Both the position numbers and the translations under genes were made by a program. The notes under the pieces were generated by a model, which was not told where the DNA came from, did no database searches, and was given only the letters and a program-made list of their open reading frames with translations. Source: Streptomyces curacoi (GTDB taxonomy: Bacteria > Actinomycetota > Actinomycetes > Streptomycetales > Streptomycetaceae). Taken from it: DNA of 64,000 bases. Shown in pieces: positions 16,539 to 25,402 of this stretch (positions are counted from its first letter, which is position 1; each line of letters begins with the position of its first letter). The stretch lies in assembly GCF_001513975.1 (NCBI RefSeq), contig NZ_KQ947987.1:244019-308018 (forward strand). Direction: 5' to 3'.

Positions 16539-18152
16539 TCACTCCCGGTCACCCGCCGGGTCACCACCGTCGCGCAGCCTGAACCTCTGCAGCTTGCCGG
16601 TCGCGGTGCGCGGCAGCGCGTCCAGGAAGACGATCTCGCGCGGACACTTGTACGGCGCCAGCTCCGCCTTGACGAACGCGCGCAGCGCCTCCGCGTCCCG
16701 TCGCGCACCCTGCCTGAGCACCGCGTATGCCACCACGACCTGCCCGCGCGCCTCGTCGGCCCGCCCCACCACCGCCGTCTCCAGCACGTCCGGATGGCGC
16801 AGCAGCGCCTCCTCGACCTCCGGGCCCGCGATGTTGTAACCGGCCGAGATGATCATGTCGTCCGCGCGGGCGACGTAGCGGAAGTAGCCGTCACTCTCCC
16901 GGACGTAGGTGTCGCCGGTGATGTTCCAGCCGTCGCGCACGTACTCGCGCTGCCGGGGGTCGGCGAGATAGCGGCAGCCGACCGGCCCGCGCACGGCGAG
17001 CAGCCCCGGCTCCCCGTCGGGCTGCTCCCGGCCCTCCGCGTCGACCACGCGCGCGTGCCACCCCGGTACCGGTACGCCCGTCGTCCCGGGCCTGATGCGC
17101 TCGTCGGCCGCCGAGATGAAGATGTGCAGCAGTTCGGTGGCGCCGATGCCGTTGATGATGCGCAGCCCGGTCCGCTCGTGCCAGGCCTGCCAGGTGGCGG
17201 CGGGCAGGTTCTCGCCCGCCGAGACGCAGCGGCGCAGGGAGGAGATGTCGTGGCCGTCCAGCTCGTCGAGCATCGCCCGGTACGCCGTCGGCGCGGTGAA
17301 CAGCACGGACACGCGCTGTTCGCCGATCGCGGGCAACAGCTGTTTCGGACCGGCCTGTTCCAGGAGCAGCGCGCTGGCGCCGGCCCGCATCGGGAAGACG
17401 ACGAGCCCGCCGAGGCCGAAGGTGAAGCCGAGCGGGGGGCTGCCGGCGAAGACATCGCCCACATGTGGTTGCAGCACATGCTTCGAGAAGGTGTCTGCTA
17501 TCGCGAGCACATCCCGGTGGAAGTGCATACAGCCCTTGGGCCGTCCGGTGGTGCCGGAGGTGAAGGCGATGAGCGCGACGTCGTCGGCCGCGGTGTCCGC
17601 GGCGGGGTACGGCGTGTCGGGCGCCGGGCGGCGCAGCAGGTCGTCGGGGGCGTCACCGCCGTACGTCGTGATCCCCAGCCCGGGTATCTCGGCCTTGGCG
17701 AGGTCGTCGACGGCCCGCACGTCGCACAGCGCGTGGCGCACCCGGGCGATCTCGCACATGGTCCGCAGCTCGTGCGGCCGCTGCTGGGCCAGCACGGTGA
17801 CGGCCACCGCGCCCGCCTTCAGCACCGCCAGCCAGCAGGCGGCCAGCCAGGGTGTGGTCGGACCACGCAGCAGCACCCGGTTGCCCGGGACGACGTCGAG
17901 GTGGTCGGTGAGCACATGTGCGATCCGGTCGACGCGGGTGCGCAGTGTGCCGTACGTCCAGGTGGCGCCGGACGGGGTGTGGAACACGGGCCGCTCGTCG
18001 GGCGGGCCGGCGAGCAGCTCGGCGGCGGCGTTGAGCCGATCGGGGTAGCGCAGCTCCGCAAGGTCGAAGCGGAGCTCGGGCCACAGGTCGGGCGGGGGCA
18101 GGTGCTCGCGGGCGAAGGTGTCTACGTGGGCGGAGCGGTGCAGACCGGCCAT
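16539..18152 (-). CDS. Benzoate/2-aminobenzoate-type CoA ligase (AMP-forming)
   Basis: A 537-residue ANL-superfamily ligase that adenylates an aromatic carboxylate and transfers it to CoA. The P-loop-like motif is LIAFTSGTTGRPKGCMHFHR near residue 190. Other motifs are GIGATELLHIFIS near 325, WNITGDTYVRESDGYF near 410 and the C-terminal hinge RADDMIISAGYNI. Catalytic Lys lies in LPRTATGKLQRF near 520. The GIGATE and MHFHRD patterns match the benzoate-CoA ligase branch rather than acetyl-CoA or fatty-acid ligases. With the monooxygenase fusion next door, 2-aminobenzoate or salicylate is the likely substrate. It is divergent from the acyl-CoA dehydrogenase operon. Confidence 0.88.
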   Translation of the reverse strand: MAGLHRSAHVDTFAREHLPPPDLWPELRFDLAELRYPDRLNAAAELLAGPPDERPVFHTPSGATWTYGTLRTRVDRIAHVLTDHLDVVPGNRVLLRGPTTPWLAACWLAVLKAGAVAVTVLAQQRPHELRTMCEIARVRHALCDVRAVDDLAKAEIPGLGITTYGGDAPDDLLRRPAPDTPYPAADTAADDVALIAFTSGTTGRPKGCMHFHRDVLAIADTFSKHVLQPHVGDVFAGSPPLGFTFGLGGLVVFPMRAGASALLLEQAGPKQLLPAIGEQRVSVLFTAPTAYRAMLDELDGHDISSLRRCVSAGENLPAATWQAWHERTGLRIINGIGATELLHIFISAADERIRPGTTGVPVPGWHARVVDAEGREQPDGEPGLLAVRGPVGCRYLADPRQREYVRDGWNITGDTYVRESDGYFRYVARADDMIISAGYNIAGPEVEEALLRHPDVLETAVVGRADEARGQVVVAYAVLRQGARRDAEALRAFVKAELAPYKCPREIVFLDALPRTATGKLQRFRLRDGGDPAGDRE

Positions 18153-18274
18153 GGCGGTTCGCCCCCTTGCCTTGTGGGTGCCTCGTGGGCTGCCGTGTGG
18201 GCGTCGTGGTGGGCTCGCACAGGGAGCGTATCGTCTTGGTGACGGCAGTCAATGGTGCGCGATACCGTCGAGGA

Positions 18275-18338
18275 GGTCCGTCGAAAAGGTCCGTCGAAAA
18301 GGTCATCGGGAAGGTCTGTCGAGAGGGTCCGTCGCGGA
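18275..18338. repeat. 13-bp tandem repeat in the dehydrogenase leader
   Basis: Five successive units of ggtccgtcgaaaa: exact at 18275 and 18288, degenerate at 18301 (12 bp), 18313 and 18326. They end 22 bp before the ATG, so they would sit in the 5' untranslated RNA of the acyl-CoA dehydrogenase. Just upstream, GTATCG (about 18229) and CGATAC (about 18260) form a widely spaced inverted repeat that may be an operator shared with the ligase. Confidence 0.7.
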
Positions 18339-18360
18339 CGGTTCCGCAGGGAGGTCGGCA

Positions 18361-19536
18361 ATGCCCGCATTCTCGCTCGATCCGGCGCAAACCGCATGGT
18401 GTGCCGAACTGCGTGCCCTGGCCGCCGAACGGCTGCGCCCGCTCGCCGAGAAGGGCGAACCGGGGCACGTCAACCGCCCGCTCGTCGCCGAGCTCGGCCG
18501 ACTGGGCCTGCTGGAGCGGCTGTTCACCTCCGGGGCGGTCGACCTGTGCCTGATGCGGGAGTCCCTGGCGTACGCCTGCACGGAGGCGGAGACCGCGCTC
18601 GCCCTGCAGGGCCTGGGCGCCCATCCGGTCCACGCGTACGGCACGCCCGCACAGCGGGAGCGCTGGCTGCCCCGGGTGGCCGAGGGGAGCGCGGTGGCGG
18701 CCTTCGCGCTGAGCGAGCCCGGGGCCGGGTCGGACGCGGCGGCCCTGGAGCTGCGGGCGGACCGGGACACCTCGCGTTCGGGAGTATCGCCGGCCGCCGC
18801 ACTGGCCGCCGAACCCGACGGCCCCGCCCGCTGGCGCCTCACCGGCGAGAAGTGCTGGATCTCCAACGCCCCCGAGGCCGACTTCTACACCGTCTTCGCC
18901 CGCACCACCCCCGGCGCCGGCGCCCGTGGCGTCACCGCCTTCCTGGTCCCCGCCGACCGCTCCGGCCTCACCGGAGCGGGCCTCGACATGCTCTCCCCGC
19001 ACCCCATCGGCACCCTCACCTTCGACGCCGTACCCGTCACCGCCGACGACGTCCTGGGCGAGCCCGAGCGAGGCTTCCGCGTGGCGATGGGCACCCTCAA
19101 CCTCTTCCGCCCCAGCGTCGGCGCCTTCGCCGTCGGCATGGCCCGGGCGGCCCTGGACGCGACCCTCGCCCACACCGCCCGACGGGACGCGTTCGGCGGC
19201 AAGTTGAAGGACCTCCAGACCGTCGCCCACCAGGTCGCCGAGATGGCCCTGCGCACGGAGGCGGCCCGGCTCATGGTCTACGCGGCGGCGACGGCGTACG
19301 ACGAAGGCGCCCGGGACGTACCCAAGCGCGCCGCGATGGCGAAACTGCTCGCCACCGAGACCGCGCAGTACGTCGTCGACCAGGCCGTCCAACTGCACGG
19401 CGCCCGCGCCCTGCGCCGCGGCCACCTCCTGGAACACCTCTACCGTGAGGTCCGGGCGCCGCGCGTCTACGAGGGGGCGAGCGAAGTCCAACGCGGGATC
19501 ATCGCCAAGGAGTTGTACGCGGAGGCCCTCCGGTGA
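18361..19536 (+). CDS. Acyl-CoA dehydrogenase family protein
   Basis: A 391-residue flavoprotein with the full three-domain family layout. It has an N-terminal helical domain, the FAD/substrate strand motif FALSEPGAGSDAAALELRA near 118, and KCWISNAPEADFYTVFART near 165. The C-terminal catalytic-base region is YEGASEVQRGIIAKELYA near 372, with Glu in the usual position. Residues about 135-150 (RSGVSPAAALAAEP) are a low-complexity insertion before the second strand. It oxidises a CoA thioester of the aromatic pathway and passes electrons to ETF. The RidA gene overlaps its stop by GTGA. Confidence 0.9.
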   Translation: MPAFSLDPAQTAWCAELRALAAERLRPLAEKGEPGHVNRPLVAELGRLGLLERLFTSGAVDLCLMRESLAYACTEAETALALQGLGAHPVHAYGTPAQRERWLPRVAEGSAVAAFALSEPGAGSDAAALELRADRDTSRSGVSPAAALAAEPDGPARWRLTGEKCWISNAPEADFYTVFARTTPGAGARGVTAFLVPADRSGLTGAGLDMLSPHPIGTLTFDAVPVTADDVLGEPERGFRVAMGTLNLFRPSVGAFAVGMARAALDATLAHTARRDAFGGKLKDLQTVAHQVAEMALRTEAARLMVYAAATAYDEGARDVPKRAAMAKLLATETAQYVVDQAVQLHGARALRRGHLLEHLYREVRAPRVYEGASEVQRGIIAKELYAEALR

Positions 19537-19931
19537 CCGCCGAACGTGTCAATCCGCCCACCCTGTCCCCGCCCACCGGCTTCTCCCACGCGGTCGTCGC
19601 CACCGGCTCACGCGTCGTCTTCCTGGCGGGGCAGACCGCGCTCGACACCGACGGCAAGGTGGTCGGGGAGACACTCCAGGAGCAGTTCGAGCGGGCCCTC
19701 GCGAATCTGCTGACCGCCCTGGCGGCGGCCGGCGGTACACCGGCCGACCTCGCCCGGGTCACCGTCTACGCCACCGATGTGGCCGCGTACCGTACCCGGG
19801 CCGCCGAACTCGGCCGCATCTGGCGGCGGTTGGCGGGGCGGGACTACCCGGCGATGGCGGTCGTCGAGGTCGTACGCCTCTGGGACGAACAGGCGATGGT
19901 GGAGCTCGACGGCTTCGCCGTACTGCCGTAG
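19533..19931 (+). CDS. RidA family (YjgF/YER057c/UK114) enamine/imine hydrolase
   Basis: A 132-residue RidA-fold protein. FLAGQTALDTDGKVVGE near 30, the helix LANLLTALAAAGGTPADLAR near 57 and the C-terminal VEVVRLWDEQAMVELDGFA are typical. The canonical active-site Arg of RidA (in the motif near residue 105) is not clear; the equivalent stretch reads AMAVVEVVRLW. RidA proteins hydrolyse reactive enamines and imines. Its translational coupling to the acyl-CoA dehydrogenase suggests it removes nitrogen from an enamine-type intermediate of an aminoaromatic pathway. Confidence 0.88.
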   Translation: MTAERVNPPTLSPPTGFSHAVVATGSRVVFLAGQTALDTDGKVVGETLQEQFERALANLLTALAAAGGTPADLARVTVYATDVAAYRTRAAELGRIWRRLAGRDYPAMAVVEVVRLWDEQAMVELDGFAVLP

Positions 19932-19959
19932 GGCTCTGCCGTACCGAGGGTGGTCCCGT

Positions 19960-20154
19960 TCACGCGGCCATGGCGAGTCGCTCGGCCGGCACCCGGTGCG
20001 GTGCGACGACACTGCCGTCGGGCAGGAGCTCACCGCTGTCGTCGAACACGATCGCCCCGTTGCAGAGCAGGCTCCAGCCCTGCTCGGGGTGGGCGGCCAC
20101 CACATGGGGGAGGGGGCTGTCGGAGGACGAGCACGAAGGCCGGTGGGAACACAT
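19960..20154 (-). CDS. Small conserved actinobacterial protein (DUF5999-like)
   Basis: A 64-residue protein starting MCSHRPSCSSSDSP and containing HPEQGWSLLCNGAIVFDD, then GELLPDGSVVAPHR. This pattern is a small family common in Streptomyces. Four Cys/His residues near the start (MCSH, SC) could bind metal. GGAGGT sits 5 nt before the chosen ATG; longer readings to 20211 run through promoter-like sequence. Function unknown. Confidence 0.8.
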   Translation of the reverse strand: MCSHRPSCSSSDSPLPHVVAAHPEQGWSLLCNGAIVFDDSGELLPDGSVVAPHRVPAERLAMAA

Positions 20155-20277
20155 GGCGCACCTCCACATCGGGCGGACGAGCCGTGTGGGTCGTCCATAT
20201 GGGTAGACCATCCTCCCGCCGCGAACTCATCGGAACGGCCCGTCATGAACCGTGACAACACGCGGACAACACGCTGA

Positions 20278-20847
<570 letters not shown>

Positions 20848-20959
20848 CGGCATCCGACCGCACGAAGGCGCCGCGCTCCTGCCGACCGGGGGAGCGCGGC
20901 GCCGCGCTTGGCCGCCGTGAGCTACACCTTCGGCTGGTCGAGCGCCATTGCAGAGGCTG

Positions 20960-21417
20960 GTGCGCAGTGATCTCCGACTGCGCCTGCCCGAAGAGGCTCC
21001 TCGGCCGAGACGCTGACGGACGCCGTTCTTGTGCCCGAAGTGGGGCAGCCCGCTCCGGCCGCCCGCGTCGGCTTCCAGGTGCACTTCGTCGAGCGCGACC
21101 GGGACATGATGGCCATCGGCGGACGGCTGCTGGCGGACGCCGGGCAGGAGCTCGACGTGATGGTGATCGACCTCGCGGTCATGGACGCCGCCTGGCAGCC
21201 GGACGTGCGGGCCGAGGTCATCGAGCGCGTCCTGGCCGCGCTGGCGGCGGCCTGTGGGCTGGAGAAGCCGTCGCCCACGTGGTGGGTCAACTTCCGGGTG
21301 ATCGACGAGGGCAGCTGGGGGGCGTCCGGCGGCGTGCTGTCCGTCCTGCCGCTCCTTGAGAGCGGGGTCTTCACGGCGGAGAGGGCCAAGGCCGTCCGCG
21401 CCGCGCTGGGCGGCTGA
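20960..21417 (+). pseudogene. Tautomerase (MIF superfamily) gene with a one-base frameshift
   Basis: An intact frame runs from GTG 21031 to 21417 (128 aa) and contains the tautomerase-like blocks GFQVHFVERDRDMMAIGGRL and WWVNFRVIDEGSWGASGG. Reading upstream in the same frame gives SSAETLTDAVLVPEVG, clearly coding but without a start. The missing N-terminus is in the next frame: GTG at 20960 gives VRSDLRLRLPEEA and then runs to a stop. The frames join at 20996-20998 if a single base is missing from GCN TCC. So the gene looks frameshifted by one deleted base (or there is a sequencing error). The fragment from 21031 may still be translated. It is related to the intact gene at 22210. Confidence 0.6.
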
Positions 21418-21447
21418 GGCCTTCGGAGCCCCGAAGGCCGGCTGCGG

Positions 21448-22032
21448 TCAGGTCTTGGTCGCGGCGAGGATGAGCGCCTGCAACTGCTCGGCGGTGTGGT
21501 CGAGGGGCTGGGCGCTGCGCTGGGCGCGGCACATGGCCACGGTGCCCTCGACGGCCGCGACGATGAGCGTCGCGAGCTGTGCGGCCTGCTGGGGCTCGGC
21601 GCCGTGTTCGCACAGGGAGTCGGCCAGCAGGCTCTCCCACTTGGCGAAGACCTCGGCGGCGGCCGCCAGGGCGGTGGGCGTCTCGTCGGTGGGAGGTTCC
21701 TCGATGGAGACGGCGAGGACCGGACAGCCGGCCCGGAAGTCGCTGTCGACCACGATCCCGCGCCACAGGGCGAGGAAGGCCTGCAGCCCGGCGACCGGAC
21801 CCGCCTCCAGCTCCTTGCGCAGGCTGCGCGCGACCCACTCGCCCGTGTACCGGACGGCTTCCGTCGCCAACTGCTGCTTGCCGTCCGGGAAGTAGTGGTA
21901 CGTCGAGCCGAGCGGCGCCCGGGCGTGCTTGGCCGTCTCGCGGATGCTCGTCGCGTTCAGGCCACGCCGGCTGATCATGTCGGCGGCGCCCGCCACGATC
22001 CGCTCGCGCGCCGTCGGGCTGGACTCGGTCAC
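21448..22032 (-). CDS. TetR/AcrR family regulator
   Basis: A 194-residue repressor. The N-terminal HTH is clear (RERIVAGAADMISRRGLNAT, then SIRETAKHARAPLGSTYHYF). The C-terminal part matches the group annotated LmrA/YxaF-like (DFRAGCPVLAVSIEEPPTDE). The GTG at 22032 has AAGGG upstream; an alternative GTG at 22056 adds eight residues. Two near-palindromic operators lie between it and the divergent tautomerase-dehydrogenase operon, so it most likely represses both itself and that operon. Confidence 0.9.
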   Translation of the reverse strand: MTESSPTARERIVAGAADMISRRGLNATSIRETAKHARAPLGSTYHYFPDGKQQLATEAVRYTGEWVARSLRKELEAGPVAGLQAFLALWRGIVVDSDFRAGCPVLAVSIEEPPTDETPTALAAAAEVFAKWESLLADSLCEHGAEPQQAAQLATLIVAAVEGTVAMCRAQRSAQPLDHTAEQLQALILAATKT

Positions 22033-22060
22033 GTACGCGATCCCTTCTGACCCCACTGGC

Positions 22061-22112
22061 TATAACGGCCGTCATAGTCTAGCCTGACCGCCACTTATAA
22101 CGACCGTCATAG
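22061..22112. promoter_or_regulatory. Twin TetR operators
   Basis: TATAACGGCCGTCATAG at 22061-22077 and TATAACGACCGTCATAG at 22096-22112 differ by one base and are 35 bp apart. Each is an imperfect palindrome (TATAACG/CGTCATA). The first overlaps the likely promoter of the TetR gene; the second is nearer the divergent operon. Confidence 0.82.
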
Positions 22113-22209
22113 ACCAGTGCCGTCGAAGGACGAACGGAAGAGGGACCGACGACGGCCCGACGACGGCCCGACGACGGCCCGAAGACGAACCGAAGAGAGA
22201 GGCACGCCC

Positions 22210-22650
22210 ATGCCGATGATCCGGCTCACCGCCCCGGCCGGCGCCCTGACCGAGCAGGGCCGCAGCAGTGTGCAACGCGACCTGGCCGCCGCACTGCTGC
22301 GCTGGGAAGGAGCGCCCGACACGGCGTTCTTCCGCGCCCAGGCCTGGAGCTACCTGGTCGAGCTGCCCGAGGGCGCCCAGACCACCGCCGAGGACGACGC
22401 CCCGCGCTTCCTGGTGGAGGTCACCGTCCCGCAGGGCGCCCTGTCCGAGCGCCGCAAGGCGGGCCTGGTCGAGGAGGCGACGAATACGGTGCTGTCCGCG
22501 GCCGGCCTCACCCCGCAGGACGCTCTGCGGGTGTGGGTGCTGGTGCACGAACAGCCGGACGGCACCTGGGGCGCGGGCGGCTCGGTCATCCGCTACGCCG
22601 ACCTCGTCGCCCTGGCTCAGCAGCCCAAGGAGGCCGCGAGCGATGCGTGA
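22210..22650 (+). CDS. Tautomerase family protein (MIF-like)
   Basis: A 146-residue protein with two tandem tautomerase-like halves. The first is MPMIRLTAPAGALTEQGR, in which the Pro after Met could be the catalytic Pro once Met is removed. The second is FLVEVTVPQGALSERRKAG, ending WGAGGSVIRYADLVALA. Family enzymes catalyse keto-enol tautomerisation or related reactions. GAGAGAGGC precedes the ATG, and three 12-bp units (cgacgacggccc) lie in the leader at about 22149-22184. The stop overlaps the dehydrogenase start. Confidence 0.78.
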   Translation: MPMIRLTAPAGALTEQGRSSVQRDLAAALLRWEGAPDTAFFRAQAWSYLVELPEGAQTTAEDDAPRFLVEVTVPQGALSERRKAGLVEEATNTVLSAAGLTPQDALRVWVLVHEQPDGTWGAGGSVIRYADLVALAQQPKEAASDA

Positions 22651-23653
22651 ACTGACCTATGTCGCCCGGCGCGCCGTGGAGTGGCGCGAGGCACCCGACC
22701 CGAAGCTGCGGTCCGACCGGGAGGCGATCGTCGCACCGGTGGCCGCCGCCCCCTGTGACGTGGACTCCGCGATCCTCGCGGGCCACGGCTTCATCGACCC
22801 GCCCTTCGCCCTCGGTCACGAATGCGTGGCCCGGGTCGTCGAGACAGGCGACGCCGTCACCGCCGTAGCCCCCGGCGACCTGGTCGTGGTCCCCTGGTCC
22901 ATCAACTGCGGCACCTGCGACCGCTGCCGGGCCGGGCTGACCGCGCACTGCGCCACCGTGCCCTATATGGCGATGTACGGCGCACCCATCGGCGGCGACT
23001 GGGGCGGGCTCTTCTCCGACCTGGTCCGCGTGCCCTACGCCGACGCCATGCTTGTACCGCTGCCCACCGGCCTCGACCCGGTGGCCATGGCCTCGGCCAG
23101 CGACAACTGGTCCCTGTCCTGGCGTCTGGTCGCCCCCCACCTCAAGTCCCGCCCCGGAGCCCGGGTCCTCGTCGTCGCCCGGGGCAGCATCGGCCTGTAC
23201 GTGTGCGACATCGCCCGCGCCCTCGGCGCCGCCGAGGTCCTCTACGTCGACCCCGACCCCGAACACCGGGCGATCGCGCGGGGATGCGGCGCCTCCACGG
23301 CCGAAGCCCTGGAACCGGTGCCGCAGGGCTTCGACATCGCCGTGGAGGCCACCGGCCGGGTCGACCAGCTGGCCCTGGCGGTCAAGCGCCTCGCCCCGGA
23401 AGGCGTCTGCGAGAGCGCGGGCAACCACTTCCGCCCCGGCGAGCTGCCCTTGCTCGACATGTACCTCACCGGCGTCACCCTGCGCGTCGCCCGCGACAAC
23501 GTCCGTGCCCACATCCCCGACGCCCTCGCACTCGCCGCCTCCGGCAAGGTCGCACCCGAGAAGGTCGTCTCCCACGTCATCGACTGGGACGACCTGCCGA
23601 CCGCACTGCCGGAAAAGCACCTCAAGCCCGTCTTCGTCCGGCCCGACGCCTGA
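22643..23653 (+). CDS. Zinc-dependent alcohol dehydrogenase (MDR family)
   Basis: A 336-residue medium-chain dehydrogenase. Catalytic zinc ligands are in APCDVDSA (Cys37) and PFALGHECVARV (His/Glu near 58). The structural zinc lobe is INCGTCDRCRAGLTAHC near 88-105. The nucleotide fold reads VLVVARGSIGLYVCDIARAL near 173, with ARGSIG in place of the usual GxGxxG. Asp in YVDPDPEHR favours NAD. It is translationally coupled to the tautomerase gene, and both are under the TetR operators. The substrate is unknown. Confidence 0.85.
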   Translation: MRELTYVARRAVEWREAPDPKLRSDREAIVAPVAAAPCDVDSAILAGHGFIDPPFALGHECVARVVETGDAVTAVAPGDLVVVPWSINCGTCDRCRAGLTAHCATVPYMAMYGAPIGGDWGGLFSDLVRVPYADAMLVPLPTGLDPVAMASASDNWSLSWRLVAPHLKSRPGARVLVVARGSIGLYVCDIARALGAAEVLYVDPDPEHRAIARGCGASTAEALEPVPQGFDIAVEATGRVDQLALAVKRLAPEGVCESAGNHFRPGELPLLDMYLTGVTLRVARDNVRAHIPDALALAASGKVAPEKVVSHVIDWDDLPTALPEKHLKPVFVRPDA

Positions 23654-23808
23654 ACACCCCCGGACCTCGCCGCCCCTCTGGAAGACCAATGACCAGGCCG
23701 CTGGCCTGCTGGTCCGCGCTGACGTCGACAGCGCGACGCCGCCGCACCTCCTTCCGGCCTGTGGTCAAGCGGGTCGGCAGGGTGCGGCGGCGTTCCTTCG
23801 AAGGGTGC

Positions 23809-25338
23809 TCAGATGTCGCGGAACGTCTCGATCTGCGCTCCGATCGAGTTGAGCCGCTCGGCGAGATCCTCGTAACCCCGGTTGATGACATACACGTTCC
23901 GCAGCACGGACGTGCCCTCCGCCGCCATCATCGCCAGCAGGACGACCACGGCGGGCCGCAGGGCGGGCGGGCACATCATCTCGGCGGCGCGCCAGCGGGT
24001 CGGTCCCTCGACCAGTACGCGGTGCGGGTCGAGGAGTTGGAGGCGGCCGCCCAGCCGGTTCAGGTCGGTGAGGTAGATCGCGCGGTTGTCGTAGACCCAG
24101 TCGTGGATCAGCGTCTTGCCCTGCGCGGAGGCCGCGATGGCCGCGAAGAAGGGGACGTTGTCGATGTTCAGGCCGGGGAACGGCATCGGGTGGATCTTGT
24201 CGATCGGCGCCTCCAGCTTGGAGGGCCGGACGGTGAGGTCCACCAGCCGGGTACGGCCGTTGTCCGCGAAGTACTCGGGCGTGCGGTCGTGGTCGAGGCC
24301 CATCTCCTCCAGGACCGCCAGCTCGATCTCCAGGAACTCGATCGGCACCCGGCACACCGTCAGCTCCGACTCGGTGACGACGGCGGCGGCCAGCAGGCTC
24401 ATCGCCTCGACCGGGTCCTCGGAGGGCGAGTAGTCGACGTCGACGTCGATGGTCGGCACGCCGTGCACGGTGAGCGTGGTGGTGCCGATGCCCTCGACCC
24501 TGACGCCGAGCGCCTCCAGGAAGAAGCAGAGGTCCTGGACCATGTAGTTGGAGGAGGCGTTGCGGATGACCGTGACGCCGTCGTGCCGCGCGGCGGCCAG
24601 CAGCGCGTTCTCGGTCACCGTGTCGCCGCGCTCGGTCAGCACGATCGGGCGGTCGGGGCGTACGGCGGGGTCCACCACGGCGTGGTACTGCCCCTCGGTC
24701 GCCGCGACGTCCAGGCCGAACCGGCGCAGCGCGATCATGTGCGGCTCGATGGTCCGTGTGCCGAGGTCGCAGCCGCCGGCGTACGGCAGCTTGAAGCGGT
24801 CCATCCGGTGCAGCAGCGGGCCGAGGAACATGATGATGGACCGCGTGCGTACGGCGGCCTCCGCGTCGATCGCGCCCATGTCCAGCTCGGCCGGCGGCAC
24901 GATCTCCAGGTCGACGCCGTCGTTGATCCACCGGGTGCGTACACCGATGGAGTTCAGCACCTCCAGAAGCCGGTAGACCTCCTCGATGCGGGCGACGCGG
25001 CGCAGCACCGTGCGCCCCTTGTTGAGCAGTGAGGCGCACAGCAGGGCCACGCAGGCGTTCTTGCTGGTCTTGACGTCGATGGAACCGGACAGCCGACGTC
25101 CGCCGACAACCCTCAGATGCATCGGGCCGGCGTACCCCAGGGACACGATCTCGCTGTCCAGGGCCTCACCGATCCGGGCGATCATCTCAAGGCTGATGTT
25201 CTGGTTGCCGCGCTCGATGCGATTGACGGCGCTCTGTGAGGTGCCGAGCGCCTCGGCGAGCTGCGCCTGTGTCCAGCCACGGTGTTGCCGGGCGTCACGG
25301 ATGAGCTTGCCGATACGTACGAGGTAGTCGTCTGCCAT
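23809..25338 (-). CDS. murA2: MurA paralogue with N-terminal HTH domain
   Basis: A 509-residue fusion. Residues about 1-68 are a Cro/C1-type HTH (RGWTQAQLAEALGTSQSAVN, then RIERGNQNISLEMIARIGEA). Residues about 75-509 are a complete EPSP-synthase-fold UDP-GlcNAc enolpyruvyltransferase (GRRLSGSIDVKTSKNACVAL; LPYAGGCDLGTRTIEPH). The Cys of GGC matches the PEP-binding, fosfomycin-sensitive Cys of MurA. The Lys-Asn pair (KTSKNA) is also present, so catalysis is plausible. This is the second MurA type of streptomycetes (SCO5998-like, from memory). A palindrome 13-28 bp upstream of the start suggests autoregulation, perhaps linked to substrate occupancy. Confidence 0.9.
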   Translation of the reverse strand: MADDYLVRIGKLIRDARQHRGWTQAQLAEALGTSQSAVNRIERGNQNISLEMIARIGEALDSEIVSLGYAGPMHLRVVGGRRLSGSIDVKTSKNACVALLCASLLNKGRTVLRRVARIEEVYRLLEVLNSIGVRTRWINDGVDLEIVPPAELDMGAIDAEAAVRTRSIIMFLGPLLHRMDRFKLPYAGGCDLGTRTIEPHMIALRRFGLDVAATEGQYHAVVDPAVRPDRPIVLTERGDTVTENALLAAARHDGVTVIRNASSNYMVQDLCFFLEALGVRVEGIGTTTLTVHGVPTIDVDVDYSPSEDPVEAMSLLAAAVVTESELTVCRVPIEFLEIELAVLEEMGLDHDRTPEYFADNGRTRLVDLTVRPSKLEAPIDKIHPMPFPGLNIDNVPFFAAIAASAQGKTLIHDWVYDNRAIYLTDLNRLGGRLQLLDPHRVLVEGPTRWRAAEMMCPPALRPAVVVLLAMMAAEGTSVLRNVYVINRGYEDLAERLNSIGAQIETFRDI

Positions 25339-25350
25339 GGGGTTGAGGCT

Positions 25351-25366
25351 ATCTCAGATATGAGAT
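25351..25366. promoter_or_regulatory. Palindrome ATCTCAGATATGAGAT at the murA2 start
   Basis: A perfect 16-bp palindrome with arms ATCTCA/TGAGAT and centre GATA. It lies 13-28 bp upstream of the murA2 ATG, overlapping the expected -10 region. It is an unusual AT-rich site in this DNA and a likely operator, most simply for the HTH domain of MurA2 itself. Confidence 0.7.
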
Positions 25367-25402
25367 GGCACATCCCAGGGGGTCCATTCGGGTGACAGAC
25401 CG

